A stretch of 64,000 bases of DNA from Lolium rigidum (lineage: Eukaryota > Streptophyta > Magnoliopsida > Poales > Poaceae): assembly GCF_022539505.1 (NCBI RefSeq), contig NC_061512.1:147419962-147483961 (forward strand), read 5' to 3'. Below, piece by piece: positions 33,400-45,696 of the stretch. A program made the translations under genes and the position numbers. The notes beneath the pieces were generated by a model. The model searched no databases. It saw nothing but the letters and a program-made list of their open reading frames with translations, and was not told the origin of the DNA. The number at the start of each line of letters is the position of its first letter. Position 1 is the stretch's first letter.

Positions 33400-34320
33400 T
33401 TGTTTTGCTAAGTTACGTATTGATTGCCGATGTCTACAGGAGTTGATTTGCTTTTTTTACCTTTTCCCCAGTTTTTAGTTGATTTTGGCTAGTATTAATT
33501 AAATTTTACTGCACTTGTTTGTTTTGATTGGTTGTAGGTAGATCATAGTTGAGTTTTTATTCACTGTCCTTTAGAACTGATGGAGTTTGTCACTTTAGTT
33601 AATTGCTTTCAGCATTTAATTGAGTTGATTTTGCAACACAGTTAAATTGTTTTTGTCTACATAATCATGTTACTTGCAGCATTTTTTAAGTAAGTTGATT
33701 ACATATACTAAGTTTTTGTCCCATATCTAATTTTGCTTCATGCACTCAATTAAGTTGATGAGACAACACACTTAAGTTGCTTTTTCACCATAGCATACTG
33801 TGGTTCCTTTGCCTTATAGTCAGTTGGTTCCACCATTTATGCGGTGGTTTTTGTTTGCGCAAACCATGATAGGCATACTTTCATTGTCACTATTTTATCA
33901 CCACGTATGCATCATTAGTTAAATTAGTTTTTACTCACTAGTTTTCGCCACTGCACATTAATGTATAAGAAGGTGTGTTGTTTGTCAAACATAGTTAAGT
34001 TGCTATCCCCATCCTATTCAATTTGCTTCAGTTTCGCTACATATGTTTGAGTTGCTTTTGTAACAATGTTAAGTTGCTATCCCCATCCTATTAAGTTTGC
34101 TTTTGCAGAAGTTAATTGAGTTTCAGTACATATATTAAGTTGTTTTTCGAGGGCTAGCTAAGTTGTTTCTATCAACATAGTTAAGTTGTTGTTCCATTCT
34201 ACTAAGTTTGTTTTTTACAGCAGTTAATTTCGTTTCAGTAAATATATTAAGTTGTTTTTGTGAAATAGCTAAGTTGTTTCTGTCAAACCAAATCAACATA
34301 GTTAAGTAGGATTTTTATGC
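33400..34320 (+). repeat. T-rich region with degenerate TTAAGTTG-type repeats
   Basis: The motif (T/A)AAGTTG recurs more than twenty times. A longer unit of about 110 bp is visible (34124-34232 against 34233 onward: TTCAGTA-ATATATTAAGTTG, TAGCTAAGTTGTTTCT, AACATAGTTAAGT). An earlier pair is at 33990-34110 (TTAAGTTGCTATCCCCATCC). No gene. Confidence 0.6.
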
Positions 34321-34768
34321 ACTTACTTGCAAACCAAATCAAATTGTTTGCCTTACTTTCTATTGTTGCAATTTTTCAGGTGTGTATGCGGCAACGAGGC
34401 CATTACCAGTGTGTTGGCATCATCAACTTACGGAGAAATTTCAACCTATGTTTGCACTATGTACAAATGAAACGGCAACCAGGCCGGGTCCCGTTCCTCT
34501 GTTCTTTAAACTGTAGCTAAGACAGTTGCTAAGTGTTTTTTTTCACACTACTAGGGGTTGCAGCAAGTGGTCGTTTGAATATACTTCCTCATTTTATACA
34601 GTACATTTTCTGTGAACCTTTAATATGTGTGAAACCTGGGAAGTGTTCTCAATCTCTCTCTTTTTAGGCCTGGTTATAATTTTTGTTGAAAAGGATCCTT
34701 TGTGCCCCCTTTTGCTTTCATTTATAGTGTCCAATGCACTAGGGGACATGTGAATCTAACTAAGCTGT

Positions 34769-35529
34769 TGTCAACACCCGGATTTTTAAGTCCAGATGTC
34801 TATTATGCCATTCCTCGCAATCCCAGGAATATTGCTTTTGCGAGACATAATAGATTGATATCACAACACATCATTCATTACAACACATAATCGTCTTACA
34901 AATAAAGGATCACATGATCCGAGCCTCATTACAATAATAGAAGTTCTATTGATCAATTACATAACACATAGCGGAAGTGAAATAGGGTAGTAGTAGTCCA
35001 TCTATTCCACAGTAACCGTTGACGTCGGAGTGATCCTAGTTGTCGTAGACGTCCCGCCGTCCTTCTTCCGGGTTCTCGGTACTCGTCTTCATAGTCCGGC
35101 CATTTGAATAGCCAGGGACACAGCCATGAGTACTTTAAAGTACTCGCAAACTAATACTAAGGTAAATACTATCAACTATAGTAAGGGGGTTCTAAGCTCT
35201 AGTTTCATTTGCATAAAGCCAGTTTTATTTCATAAACGCTTTAACAATCAAAAACTCCTCATTTGCCTAACTTACTCAAGTAGGAACATTAGTGTCATTC
35301 CCACAACTCAGTTGTGATTCAAAGTCAAAGTCACCTTTCGATTCAAATCATAAGTCACCATTCATATTTTTAGAAAAGTTCTGATGACGGAACAGTATGG
35401 CCTTTCCAACTGTCCATGACCGCGGACGCGGCTATTCGAATAGGTTTAACTCTGCAGAGGTTGTACGCTTGTGCCACAACAATTGCCATAGTTCGTCAGG
35501 GTAACTGGCCCTGATTTATCGTACGCAGT
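34769..35529 (-). repeat. Third copy of the long chromovirus LTR, left part
   Basis: It begins TGTCAACACCCGG and is clearly homologous to 3288-4030 but much more diverged. Interrupted at 35529 by the gag-only element and resumed at 42693. Confidence 0.85.
35525..35529. repeat. Target-site duplication GCAGT, left copy
   Basis: Repeats at 42693-42697, across the gag-only element. Confidence 0.9.
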
Positions 35530-36688
35530 TGTTGCGGTCAGAAACCCACCGTCGAGCAACGACTGGCAACACCGTAGAGCCGGGAACAACTAGGGCTGCG
35601 GCTGGCCCCAGTCCCTCAGAGCGACGGCCCGCAAAGCCTTCTGGTCACACGCCCGATGCTGTCGCAAGGGCGTGCCACCCGACCTATACCTGGTCGTGAA
35701 GGTGTGGATGATGCCTCGCTTAGTTTCCTGCAGGGCACACACGTAAACGTTAAATACGAGCCTCGATCGGCTCTCAGGTTATCCTGTGAATCAGCTCAAA
35801 GAGCCGATCCACCCATGATTCGTACAAGGTGTCCGAATATATGGTGGTCCTGCTTGATCAAGATAAAGTTCATGCGATCTACGACGATTTAGGGTTTCCA
35901 CCGCATAATCGGATCATCCTACTCACGATTGGGCCTCGCGCTCGCGTACGGTGATCGTAAGCCGATCCTAGACAGGGCCTAAAAACCAACACGAGGTTGA
36001 TCCCCGGAACATCATGTCTAGGGCTAGCAAACTACACCCTACACGCCGCTGGATCCTCCAATCCTTTGTAAGGCCTAACTATTGCGGATATTAAACTAAT
36101 CCTTGAAGAACAAGGAGCAACCGTAACGGATCGGATCTACTAAACAAAGATCAAGCGGGTGCCGCCCCTACACCCGAGATAGGTGTAAGGGCGGCTAGAT
36201 GCATAAGGGTTGCACTACGACAACGATATGATACTAAGAACAATGCTAACCCTAACACATCTAAGATAACTACGTTGCTCGCTATCAAAAAGGCTTCAGC
36301 ACGAGCAACGCATGAACAACGTGGATAGGCATTACGCTGCCTAGATCGCAAGATGCGATCTAGGCAGCGTGGTGCTTACAGGAGAAACCCTCGAGACGAA
36401 GGAGTTGGCGATGCGCCGAGATTGGTTGTGTTGAATGTTGGTTGTTGTTTTTTCCATAAACCCTAGATACATATTTATAGTCCAGGGGACTTTCTAATGT
36501 GGGCATGCACCTAACCGTGCACGGGTAAAACTCTAACTTCTAATTTAAGATACGATCTAATATGTTACACGGGCAATTTAGCCCAACTTGGTATAAAAGG
36601 CCGATTCATGTATTTCTTTCGTGTATATTCTTCAACTCCATCTTCAATCGCGGCCCACCTCCGACCTGGTCAAATTCTGGTGATAACA
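35530..36688 (-). repeat. 3' LTR of the gag-only element
   Basis: TGTTGCGGTCA...CTGGTGATAACA as read on plus. The minus-strand TATA box CTATAAATA is at 36472-36480. A plus-strand TATAAAAGG at 36592-36600 points towards the antisense ORF. Confidence 0.9.
36592..36600 (+). promoter_or_regulatory. Antisense TATA box in the LTR
   Basis: TATAAAAGG on the plus strand, about 380 bp upstream of the antisense ATG at 36974. The same box is in the other LTR at 42597-42605. Confidence 0.45.
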
Positions 36689-36702
36689 CATGCCCCCCTG
36701 GT
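36689..36702 (-). other. Polypurine tract of the gag-only element
   Basis: The minus strand reads CCAGGGGGGCATG directly upstream of the LTR. Confidence 0.75.
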
Positions 36703-36973
36703 TTTGGAAATGACATTTCCAAAATCATTATGCTTTTCTTCATCGGGTCATGTCATGGCAGAGCAGAACTGCCGCGGAATCTTCCACCATTTCACCTTGC
36801 CTCCTGGGCTTCTCTGCACGACTTGATAACTTCGGCATAACGTCCTCGAGAACCGTCACGGCATTAAATCTTCACTACACCATCTTTATTTACCCGTGCC
36901 GAACGGTTCGCCACTCCATCCCCTTGCTCTGTTCTGTCCACCAGCGCCCCAAAAACCCTCTTCCTCTGTAGCA

Positions 36974-37406
36974 ATGTCTTCCTCTTCCTCTTCCTCCTCA
37001 GGCCTCCCTCTCCAAACCTCGCCGAAGAGCAAGAATGAAGACGACCTCCACTCCGGGGCGAACCCCATCCCCTCCAACAAGGAGGAGAAAAAAAGGAGAA
37101 GTAGTGAAGACAACGGCCTCCCCCTCCGCCAGGCTCTCGCCGAAGAAGCGCTCCCGCACGTGGGCGGACAGCGAGGACGAGGATGATGACGAGGAGGGAG
37201 AAGAGGAGGAGGAGGAGGATGATTCCTCTTCTTCCGCTGGGTATCCGCCGACGAAGCGCTTCCGCGCATGGGCGGACAGCGAGGATGATGATGATGACGA
37301 GGAAGACGAAGCTCCGGCCAAAGGTTGGGGAAGCAGTGACGAGGAGCTTCCTGGGAGCAGCGCCGACGACATCGACGACGGCGACGATGAGGACAGCGAC
37401 GACTAG
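36974..37406 (+). CDS. Antisense acidic, Ser/Lys/Arg-rich ORF next to the 3' LTR
   Basis: The ORF is encoded opposite to gag. An ATG at 36974 starts a serine-rich frame (MSSSSSSSSGLPLQTSPKSKN). The better frame for the body starts at ATG 37035 and runs 123 codons to TAG 37404-37406. That frame has basic patches (TRRRKKGEVVK, SPKKRSRTWADSEDEDDDEE) followed by long Asp/Glu runs, and the motif KR-x-R-x-WADSED is duplicated (about residues 38-50 and 74-86). A one-base shift around 37030 may have separated the two. About 90 bp after the stop there is an AATGAAAA polyadenylation-like site (37497). Alternating basic and acidic blocks suggest a nuclear protein, by inference. It resembles, in position, the antisense genes of Grande-type elements. 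Confidence 0.55.
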
Positions 37407-37409
37407 TAG

Positions 37410-38690
37410 AGTAGGACTAGTAGTAGCAGTGCACTAGGCACCAGATCCCTCTCTTGAGAGCCATCGGCTCTTTCATGTAAAGCTGCTCATTTGGATTAAT
37501 GAAAATTGTTCTTCCAATTTATCTTTCAATTAATCCAATTTCAATCCTTCTGCTTGCCACACCAAGACCGATAGCAATGCATCAGACTTTTTCCTTTAGA
37601 CGCCCATGAAGCCGGACTCAGATATCGATTAGACCGTCAGTCAAGCACTTCTCAAATTCGGACTGTGATTTGATACTCCGCAATCCTACATCCGATGACT
37701 GTTCATCAGCCATTTTGAGAATCCAGTTTCCTTCCCTTTCTTGCAGCAACAGGATGGTCCAAACCCTGTAAAGACGACAGCTTCCCTTTCCGGCTCCCCT
37801 CCGTAGCCTCAGCAGTCTTCTTCTGCAAACAGCTCAGCGTTTTCGGAGAAGGCCACGATGTAGGGTCAGCCGATGGTACCCCAATCGGCTTCTCAATAGA
37901 GCATCTACCAGGCCTGCTGCCCCCGAGTCTCAGCCAAGGCGAAACAGAGACGAGGATACGCAAATTAGCTGAATGGACCTGGGCTTGATTATGTCTGAGG
38001 GAGCTCTCATGCAGAGCCAACCGATTTGAACTAAATCGGCTCTCCAGAGGAGAGGACCTTCGGGGTGAGTTACCCCCGAGTTTATTCAGTCCACTTCTCG
38101 CACCTTGCTGGTCAGATCGGCTCCTTTCCTTCGGCGGATTTGATGCGACCCATCCTTGACCTGATCTGCCCACCCATGCTGCTCTTGGTCATAATCCCTC
38201 AAACTTGCTCCTCTCGAGACTCTGCTTAAGTCGATGTCTGCGCATCGGCTGTGCTTTAAATTTTTTTGAATTCAGCCGATTTATGTATCGGCCCCCATGC
38301 TTCAATACCCATCATCAAAGATTATCTTGAGCTGCTGGGCATTAGGAAGACACTTTCCCTTCATATCCTCGTGTTTTGTCCACCTGGGTGCCCCCCGAGC
38401 CGATTCTGCCAGGTAACTGCTGAAATCGGCTCTATGATTAGCCAAGGCACTCTATGTGAACGTCGGCTCTGCTAGGACTAGTGTGGCCTTCCTCCAGCTC
38501 ATCAGCCGACGTAAATCCGTCGCCTATTAAATTGGCGTTGAACCAAGGCAGGACGGATGGTGAGGATAATTTTGGCCGATTGCTGGAATCGGCCTCCACG
38601 TTGCTTTGCTCGACGAAGGTTTTTGCTTCCTTCAGAAATCTTTGGGAGCCGATCCCAAGGACCGGCCTCGCCATACTTGCTCATTGGGTT
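37410..38690 (-). other. Non-coding spacer of the gag-only element, rich in AATCGGCT motifs
   Basis: The motif GCCGAT/ATCGGCT occurs many times on both strands between 37560 and 38690 and continues into gag. This is where pol would be expected. The minus frame 37706-38173 and the plus frames here have no recognisable domain. Confidence 0.6.
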
Positions 38691-38697
38691 GTTCTCG

Positions 38698-41476
38698 CTA
38701 CTCGGTCAGGCCGGTGGATAAGACCAGCCCAACCTCTGATTTTATCACGTTGATGCGCTTGCTGTCGTCCACCTTGAGTGCATCGTGTAACCGTGGAGCA
38801 CTAAGCTCCGTCGGAAGGACGAGCACCATGTTTGTGCTAGCCGATGTTTCATCATCGGCTTTCCTTTGCTTGGGGCGCCACTCTTTTCTTTGTGGCCGAT
38901 CTTCTTCGTCCAGGGTTCGCTGAATTTTAGCGGCCAGATCAGGCCGCGCCTTCCTCAACGTGTGTAGGTATAACCTTTCAGCTTCCTCTAATCCACGTAG
39001 TCGCTGAACCCTTCGCTTCTGGGAACGGCTGAGCCCATCAGGGCACCACCTTGGCCGATGATACCTGTCTTCTTCTTCATCATCGTCCTCAAGTTCCTCG
39101 AGATCTTCCACCCGAGCAGGCTCAACCTGTTTGTTCCGAGGCGGGAGAGGCCCTAGACGTTTGAACACAGACACGTTAGCTGTATCCCCCTTTCTTTGTT
39201 TGCATTCTGGGCAATTGCCGATTGTAGGCAATCGGCTCATTCCTGAATCCCAGCAGTGTCTGAAGAAGGGGCAGTCCCAGTGCCTATCCACGTCGTCTTG
39301 CTCCCTCGGCCTCTCCTTGGCGTGGCGCTCATATCGCTCCTTGTCGTGATCATGCCGATGACGTCTCCTGTCGTCCCTCGCCAGCCGATCTTTGTCATCA
39401 TCATCGCTGGACCGTCGGCGTTGGTCATACTGACTCACATATTTGTTGAGGAGGTGATCAGAGAGGGGTCGCTGATATCTTATGTTCTTCACTTCTCCCT
39501 CTGTGATGTAGCGCTTGCCGTCGTGGCGGAGCCGATCGCGTGGAGCGGCTTCCTCTGTGTCTTTGCTATGAGAGCAGCTGCCCTCATCTCCGTCCTTACC
39601 AGAGTGGTGCCCAGGTCCCACCATGTTGATATTGCACGAGAAATCCGGCTGACACCCTCCATGATAAGCATACTCCACCATGTTAACGGCGGGGAAGGGG
39701 TGTGTGTCGACCTTCATGGCGTACTGGTTAAAAATTAGCCGTCCTTTTTCTATCGCCATTTGGATCTGCTGACGCCACACCCTGCAGTCGTTGGTGGTGT
39801 GGGAGAACGTGTTATGCCATTTGCAGTATGGCTTTCCGTTCAGCTCCTGCACCGTGGGGATCTTGTGGCCTTCGGGTACCTTCACCGCTTCTCCGCGAGT
39901 AAGAGGTCGAAAATCTGCTCAGCTTTGGTCACGTCGAAGTCGAACCCTTTTGGAGGACCTTGTGGCTTAACCCACTTACAGGACACGGGGCTTGCCGTCC
40001 GAGTCCATTCAGCCACTGCTACCTCCTGATCTCACATAGCACCTTCATCCTCGTCTGCCTCAACCAGGACCACCACACGCTTGAATTTGTCCTGGTAAAC
40101 ATCTGGGTGGCGCTGTTCATACGCTCGACAGCCTTCCGCACCATGTGCGCCAACGAAGGGTAGTCTCGCTTGGGAGGCCACGTCCTTGATAGATGATGAG
40201 AGACCCACCACCGCCAATTCGATCGCTTCTTTTCACTTACGTGAACCGAATAGCATCGGTTCCTAATGGTCCTGAAGCGCTGGATGTACTCTGCCACTGT
40301 TTCCCCGCGCTTCTGTCGTACTTGTGCAAGATCGGCAATACCAGCCTCGGAAGCTTTTGAGTGATACTGTAGGTGGAACTGCTCTTCCAACTGCTTCCAA
40401 GTCCGGACTGAGTTCGGTGGCAGCGATGTGTACCACCCGAAAGCCGATCATGTGAGGGACTGTGCGAAGAACCTCACACGCAGCTCGTCTGATGCCTGAG
40501 ATAGTGCCCACTGTGCCAAATATCGGCTCACATGCTCTATGGAGCTGGAACCATCCGATCCACTAAACTTTGTAAAGTCAGGGAGCCGATATTTGGGAGG
40601 TAGCGGAATCAATTCGTACTCGTTGGGGTACGGCTTGGTATAGCCGATTGTCCTCCTTTTCGGCATCATGCCGAACTGGTCTTTTAGGATCGTACAAATC
40701 TCATCCGCTGTGATGGCCGAAGGCGTTGGACCCTGAAGATTCGCCGGGGTGGCATACTTGGCCAGCCATGCTTGCTTTTCCAGTTCTGAGCCAACTGCAA
40801 GAGCTGAGCTCTGGAGGTTTGTCGGAGTGGCGTACTTCGCTATCCACGTTTGCTTCTCAAGATCCGCTCCAGACGTTCCTCCTGCTGTTCCAGAGGCCCC
40901 TGCTGTTGCAGCCTGGTTCGAGAGTGTCCAGTTACTACAGTCTGGTACGTATGCGCACGTATATCCGTGCGGGGTCTCCTTGGGCGCCTCATGAAGGAAT
41001 TGGTAGTCACTTGGGTCACCACCAATCTTGTAGACGACGTAGGCCGATGAGTTCGGCACTTCTGGCGCTGCCAACGCGAACGGCAGCGGTGGACGAGAGT
41101 GGAGTGGCATCTCCCCTTGGTATGTCCCCAGAGCCGGTCCTGACGGAGAGTACCGGTGGCTCATGATTTCTTGGATCACGCGAAGAGCGACACGCTCCAA
41201 AGTGTTCACCAGGCTCTCAGAATGGCGGTGCAGCGAATGAGCCACCATGAAGTTGATCTCCTGACGCAGCGACCTGGTGCGTTCTTCTGACGGGGCGGAC
41301 AGGTCCACTCCATCGAGCGCGCCTTCGTGTGTGAACCCCTTCCACCGGATGCCATGGGAGCGGGTTCGTGGAAAGAGCCGATGAGGTCGGCTTCGAGGAC
41401 TCGCCTTGATCTCGTCATGCTTCCTCTTGAGCTCGTCGACCAGGTCCTCATACTTGACCGGAGTGCTTTCCGCCAT
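38698..41476 (-). pseudogene. Gag of the gag-only element
   Basis: From ATG 41474-41476 (MAESTPVKYEDLVDELKRKH) the frame runs through two related segments (LEKQTWIAKYATPTNLQ and LEKQAWLAKYATPANLQ) and the Tat-type gag start (PKYRLPDFTKFSGSDG). It meets TGA at 40448-40450 exactly where the domain continues in the same frame (SAFGWYTSLPPNSV, VAEYIQRFRTIRNRC). Frameshifts near 40220 and 39900 lead into a 395-codon Arg/Asp/Glu-rich tail (38698-39885) with cysteine motifs (CPFFRHC, CPECKQRKG). Gag binds RNA and forms particles. The internal duplication of the AKYATP segment is notable. Confidence 0.8.
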
Positions 41477-41535
41477 CTCGGATGTAGATGGCGATGCGGT
41501 GGATGTCGAAGAGTGTCCCACCGGCGTGCCGAATG

Positions 41536-42692
41536 TGTTGCGGTCGAAACCCACCGTCGAGAAAAACTCGGCAACACCGTAGAGCCGGGAACAACTAGGG
41601 CTGCGGCTGGCCCCGGTCCCTCGCAGCGACGGCCCGCAAAGCCTTCCGGTCACATGCCCGATGCCGCCGCAAGGGTGTGCCACCCGACCTATACCCGGTC
41701 GTGAAGGTGTGGATGATGCCTCGCTTAGTTTCCTGCAGGGCACACACGTAAACGTTAAATACGAGCCTCGATCGGCTCTCAGTTATCCCGTGAATCGGCT
41801 CAAAGAGCCGATCCACCCATGATTCGTACAAGGTGTCCGAATATATGGTGGTCCTGCTTGATCAAGATAAAGTTCATGCGATCTACGACGATTTAGGGTT
41901 TTCACCGCATAATCGGATCATCCTACTCACGATTCGGCCTCGCGCTCGCGTACGGTGATCGTTAGCCGATCCTAGACAGGGCCTAAAAACCAACACGAGG
42001 TTGATCCCCGGAACATCCTGTCTAGGGCTAGCAAACTACACCCTACACGCCGCTGGAGACTCCAACCCTTTTGTAAGGCCTAACTATTGCGGATATTTAA
42101 CTAATCCTTGAAGAACAAGGAGCAACCGTAACGGATCGGATCTACTAAACAAAGATCAAGCGGGGTGCCGCCCCTACACCTGAGATAGGTGTAAGGCGGC
42201 TAGATGCATAAGGGTTGCACTACGACAGCATATGATACTAAGAACAATGCTAACCCTAACACATCTAAGATAACTACGTTGCTCGCCATCAAAAAGGCTT
42301 CAGCACGAGCAACACATGAACAACGTGGATAGGCATTACGCTGCCTAGATCGCAAGATGCGATCTAGGCAGCATGGTGCTTACCGGAGAAACCCTCGAGA
42401 CGAAGGAGTTGGCGATGCGCCGAGATTGGTTGTGTTGAACGTTGGTTGTTGTTTTTTCCATAAACCCTAGATACATATTTATAGTCCAGGGGACTTTCTA
42501 ATGTGGGCGTGCACCTAACCGTGCACGGGTAAAACTCTAACTTCTAATTTAAGATACGATCTAATATGTTACACGGGCAATTTAGCCCAACTTGGTATAA
42601 AAGGCCGATTCATGTATTTCTTTCGTGTATATTCTTCAACTCCATCTTCAATCGCGGCCCACCTCTGACCTGGTCAAATTCTGGTGATAACA
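41536..42692 (-). repeat. 5' LTR of the gag-only element
   Basis: 1157 bp, nearly identical to 35530-36688 apart from small indels. TATA box CTATAAATA (minus) at 42476-42484. The right end abuts the TSD at 42693-42697. No standard tRNA-Met PBS follows; the minus strand reads CATTCGGCACGCCGG there. Confidence 0.9.
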
Positions 42693-44515
42693 GCAGTACG
42701 CGAACTACCAATCCTAACCTTTCATTTACATACCCTAGTATAGGCACCTCTCCCCATGTGCTTGGCCTCCCAAATGAAGACAGACGATCGACTCGGAACC
42801 GCACGAGGCTTGGGCCGGACATTCACCTCATTTCACGTCATTTCACATCATTCCTTTTGTTGTAGAGGCAGCCTCCGGCATAACCCCGATGACGCTTGTT
42901 TTTGAGGGAACCCATACTAAGACACATAAATTTCCAGCTAAGCCTTACCCAGATTCAGGTATTGTGGGGGTACTTGTAAAATTGGAATGGTATCGCATCC
43001 GAACTCAACCATCAGTTTTTGGTAAAATTCACCAAGTCATTCACAAGCCATATTCACCTTCAAAATCTTTCAATAGAATGACTCATCATTCCAAGGTTTT
43101 CAAAGTCATTGGTTTTCACAAGTTCCCATCTAGAGTAGTTACTTTTAATATTGAGCACTAGCAACTAGTCATGAGGGGTGCTAAGCAACTTGAATTGCTC
43201 TAGGCTAAGTTTGATACTCTGGTACTACTCCATAATTAAACTAAGTGAATCATGAATCAAAAGTACTTTGATAAACAAAATTTAGTAAAACTTGTAAAGT
43301 AAAAACTTGGGGATAGGAGCATTAAGCATAAAATAAAAGTAATGGTGCCTTGCTCTTATAGAGCTTTGCACATGGGAACCTTGCAAGAGTGTTAGCTTGC
43401 CTTGATTGGTGAGGTGATCAAAGTTTTCTTGCTCTTCCTCTTGGTAGAAGACCTCTTCCTCTTGATAGTCTCCGGTACTAGCGTCTATAAAAGAAATACG
43501 AGGATACAATCACCAAACAACACTTAAGTAATCTTAACTAGCCTTATTGGGTCACACAAATGATCTAACATTACTACCTAACATTTATTCACAAATTATG
43601 CTAGGGTTTCCTTATTTAATATTAGGAAAATAATTTCCTCTCATTGAAAGTTGTAAATAGGGTTTCTCTTTGGTTTGCAGAAGTAATTTCCTCTCATTGA
43701 ATTCTTCTTAGGATTTAATATTCTCAAATAACCAGGGGTGATCACATGTTGACCAAGGTCAACACTTCACATTTATTATTTGAGAAAAGTGATTTAATTG
43801 AGATTCATCATCTCATGTGATTTAAATAACCATGGCAATTCAAAAACCTATATTGATTTAAAATCTACAATTGAGCAAGTATGAGCCTAAGCAATTAAAG
43901 GTCAACACATTACTTCATATCACTTGAGAAAATGATTTAAATGAGGTTCTACACCTCATAGATTTAAATTCCTAAAATTTGGTAAAGTTTAAATGGACTA
44001 GTATTGACTACATAGCCAATATTTTGCTCCTAGCCCATGATCATGTACAGAACCTATATCATACTTTTACATAGTAAATTAGGGTTTGTGAAATGTGAAT
44101 TATTGCAATTGGATTCACTTCAAAATTCAAACTGGTTGATTTTTAAGATTTATTTGAATACTAAAAAGTATCTGACTTGTTATTTTTGCTATTTAAATTC
44201 TACACAAGATATGAGGTTAAATCCAGTGGGGTTGGCTAGATAAATTCCTAAGCTTTCTGGAACATTTTGAATCACTCAATTTGGATTTGTAGATTTTGCA
44301 CTATTCAATTTATAGCAAGGGACTAGTATTGAAATTCAACAGAAATGAATTAATTTGAAATGGCTAAGTGGGCTAGGCAGGAAAGTAACTGGGCCGATTT
44401 GGTTTGAAAAGAGAAAACCCAGCCCAGCAGCATTTCACAGCCGCGGGCCAGCTGACATGGTGGGGTCCGGGTGTAAGTGACTCTACTCAGCCGAATCGGT
44501 ACCTGGCAACGTGCG
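42693..44515 (-). repeat. Third copy of the long chromovirus LTR, right part
   Basis: It starts with the second GCAGT and continues homology to about 4030-5770 of the left LTR (for example the CACCTCTCCCCATG block at 42746). It carries a diverged acidic mini-exon (43385-43484). It ends at 44515 where the Athila-like LTR enters. The U3 half is missing from the window. Confidence 0.85.
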
Positions 44516-45696
44516 TGATACGTCTCCGACGTATCGATAATTTCTTATGTTCCATGCCACATTATTGATGATATCTACATGTTTTATACACATTATATGT
44601 CATATTTATGCGTTTTCCGGAACTAACCTATTGACGAGATGCCGAAGGGCCAGCTTCTGTTTTCCGCTGTTTTTGGTTCCGAAATCCTAGTAAGGAAATA
44701 TTCTCGAATCGGATGAAATCAAGACCCAAGCATCCTATTTTTCCACGAAGCTTCCGGAACACCCGGGAAGGACCGGAGGGGGCCACGAGCCCACCGGACC
44801 ATAGGCCGGTGCGGCTCGGGTGTGGCCCGCGCCACCCTATGGTGTCGCCGCCTCTTCGACCCTCCGACGCCGCCTCTTCGCCTATAAGAAGCCCCTGGAC
44901 CTAAAACCTCGATACGGAAAAGCCACGGTACGAGAAACCTTCCGCAGCCGCCGCCATCGCGAAGCCAAGATCCGGGGGACAGAGTCTCCGTTCCGGCACG
45001 CCGCCGGGACGGGAAGTGCCCCGGAAGGCTCCTCCATCGACACCACCGCCATCTCCATCAACGCTGCTGTCTCCCATGAGGAAGGAGTAGTTCTCCATCG
45101 AGGCTCGGGGCTGTACCGGTAGCTATGTGGTTAATCTCTCTCCTATGTACTTCAATACAATGATGTCATGAGCTGTTTTACATGATTGAGATTCATATGA
45201 GCTTTGTATCGCTACTAGTTGTGTGCTGCTCATGTGATGTTATTAAAGTAGTCTATTCCTCCTGCATGGTGTAAAGGTGACTAGTGTGTGCACTGTGTGG
45301 TTCTTGTCGTAGGCTATGATCATGATCTCTTGTAGATTGTGGAGTTAATTATCATTATGATAGTATTGATGTGATCTATTCCTCCTTCATAGTGTAATGT
45401 GTGGACAGTGTGTGCACTATGTTAGTTCTTGGTTTATTTTGCAATGATCTATTATGCTCTAAGGTTATTTAAATATGAACATTGAATTGTGGAGCTTGTT
45501 AACTCCGGCATTGAGGGTTCGTGTAATCCTACGCAATGTGTTCATCATCCAACGAAAGAGTGTATGTAGCACATATGAGAAAGAGTTATTTATTATGCGA
45601 TCAATGTTGAGAGTGTCCACTAGTGAAAGTATGATCCCTAGGCCTTGTTCCTAAATACTGCTATCGCTGCTTGTTTACTGTTTTACTGCGTTACTA
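44516..45696 (+). mobile_element. Athila-like LTR, plus orientation, truncated
   Basis: It starts TGATACGTCTCCGACG at 44516 and runs for 1.18 kb in the same order as the LTR type seen inverted to its right. It ends at TTACTA where the inverted element begins. The remaining third of this LTR is not found in the window. Confidence 0.8.

Larger units (their letters stand above)
35530..42692 (-). mobile_element. LTR element with gag but no pol (TR-GAG-like, Tat-like), 7.2 kb
   Basis: LTRs of 1159 bp (35530-36688) and 1157 bp (41536-42692), TSD GCAGT and a C-rich/PPT junction (36689-36702) define it. On the minus strand it holds gag (38698-41476). From there to the 3' LTR there is about 2 kb without protease, RT or integrase. 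On the plus strand an acidic ORF lies next to the 3' LTR. Gag-only plant elements (TR-GAG) and antisense ORFs before the 3' LTR (maize Grande, Retand) are both described in the Tat group. Replication would need proteins in trans. Confidence 0.85.
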
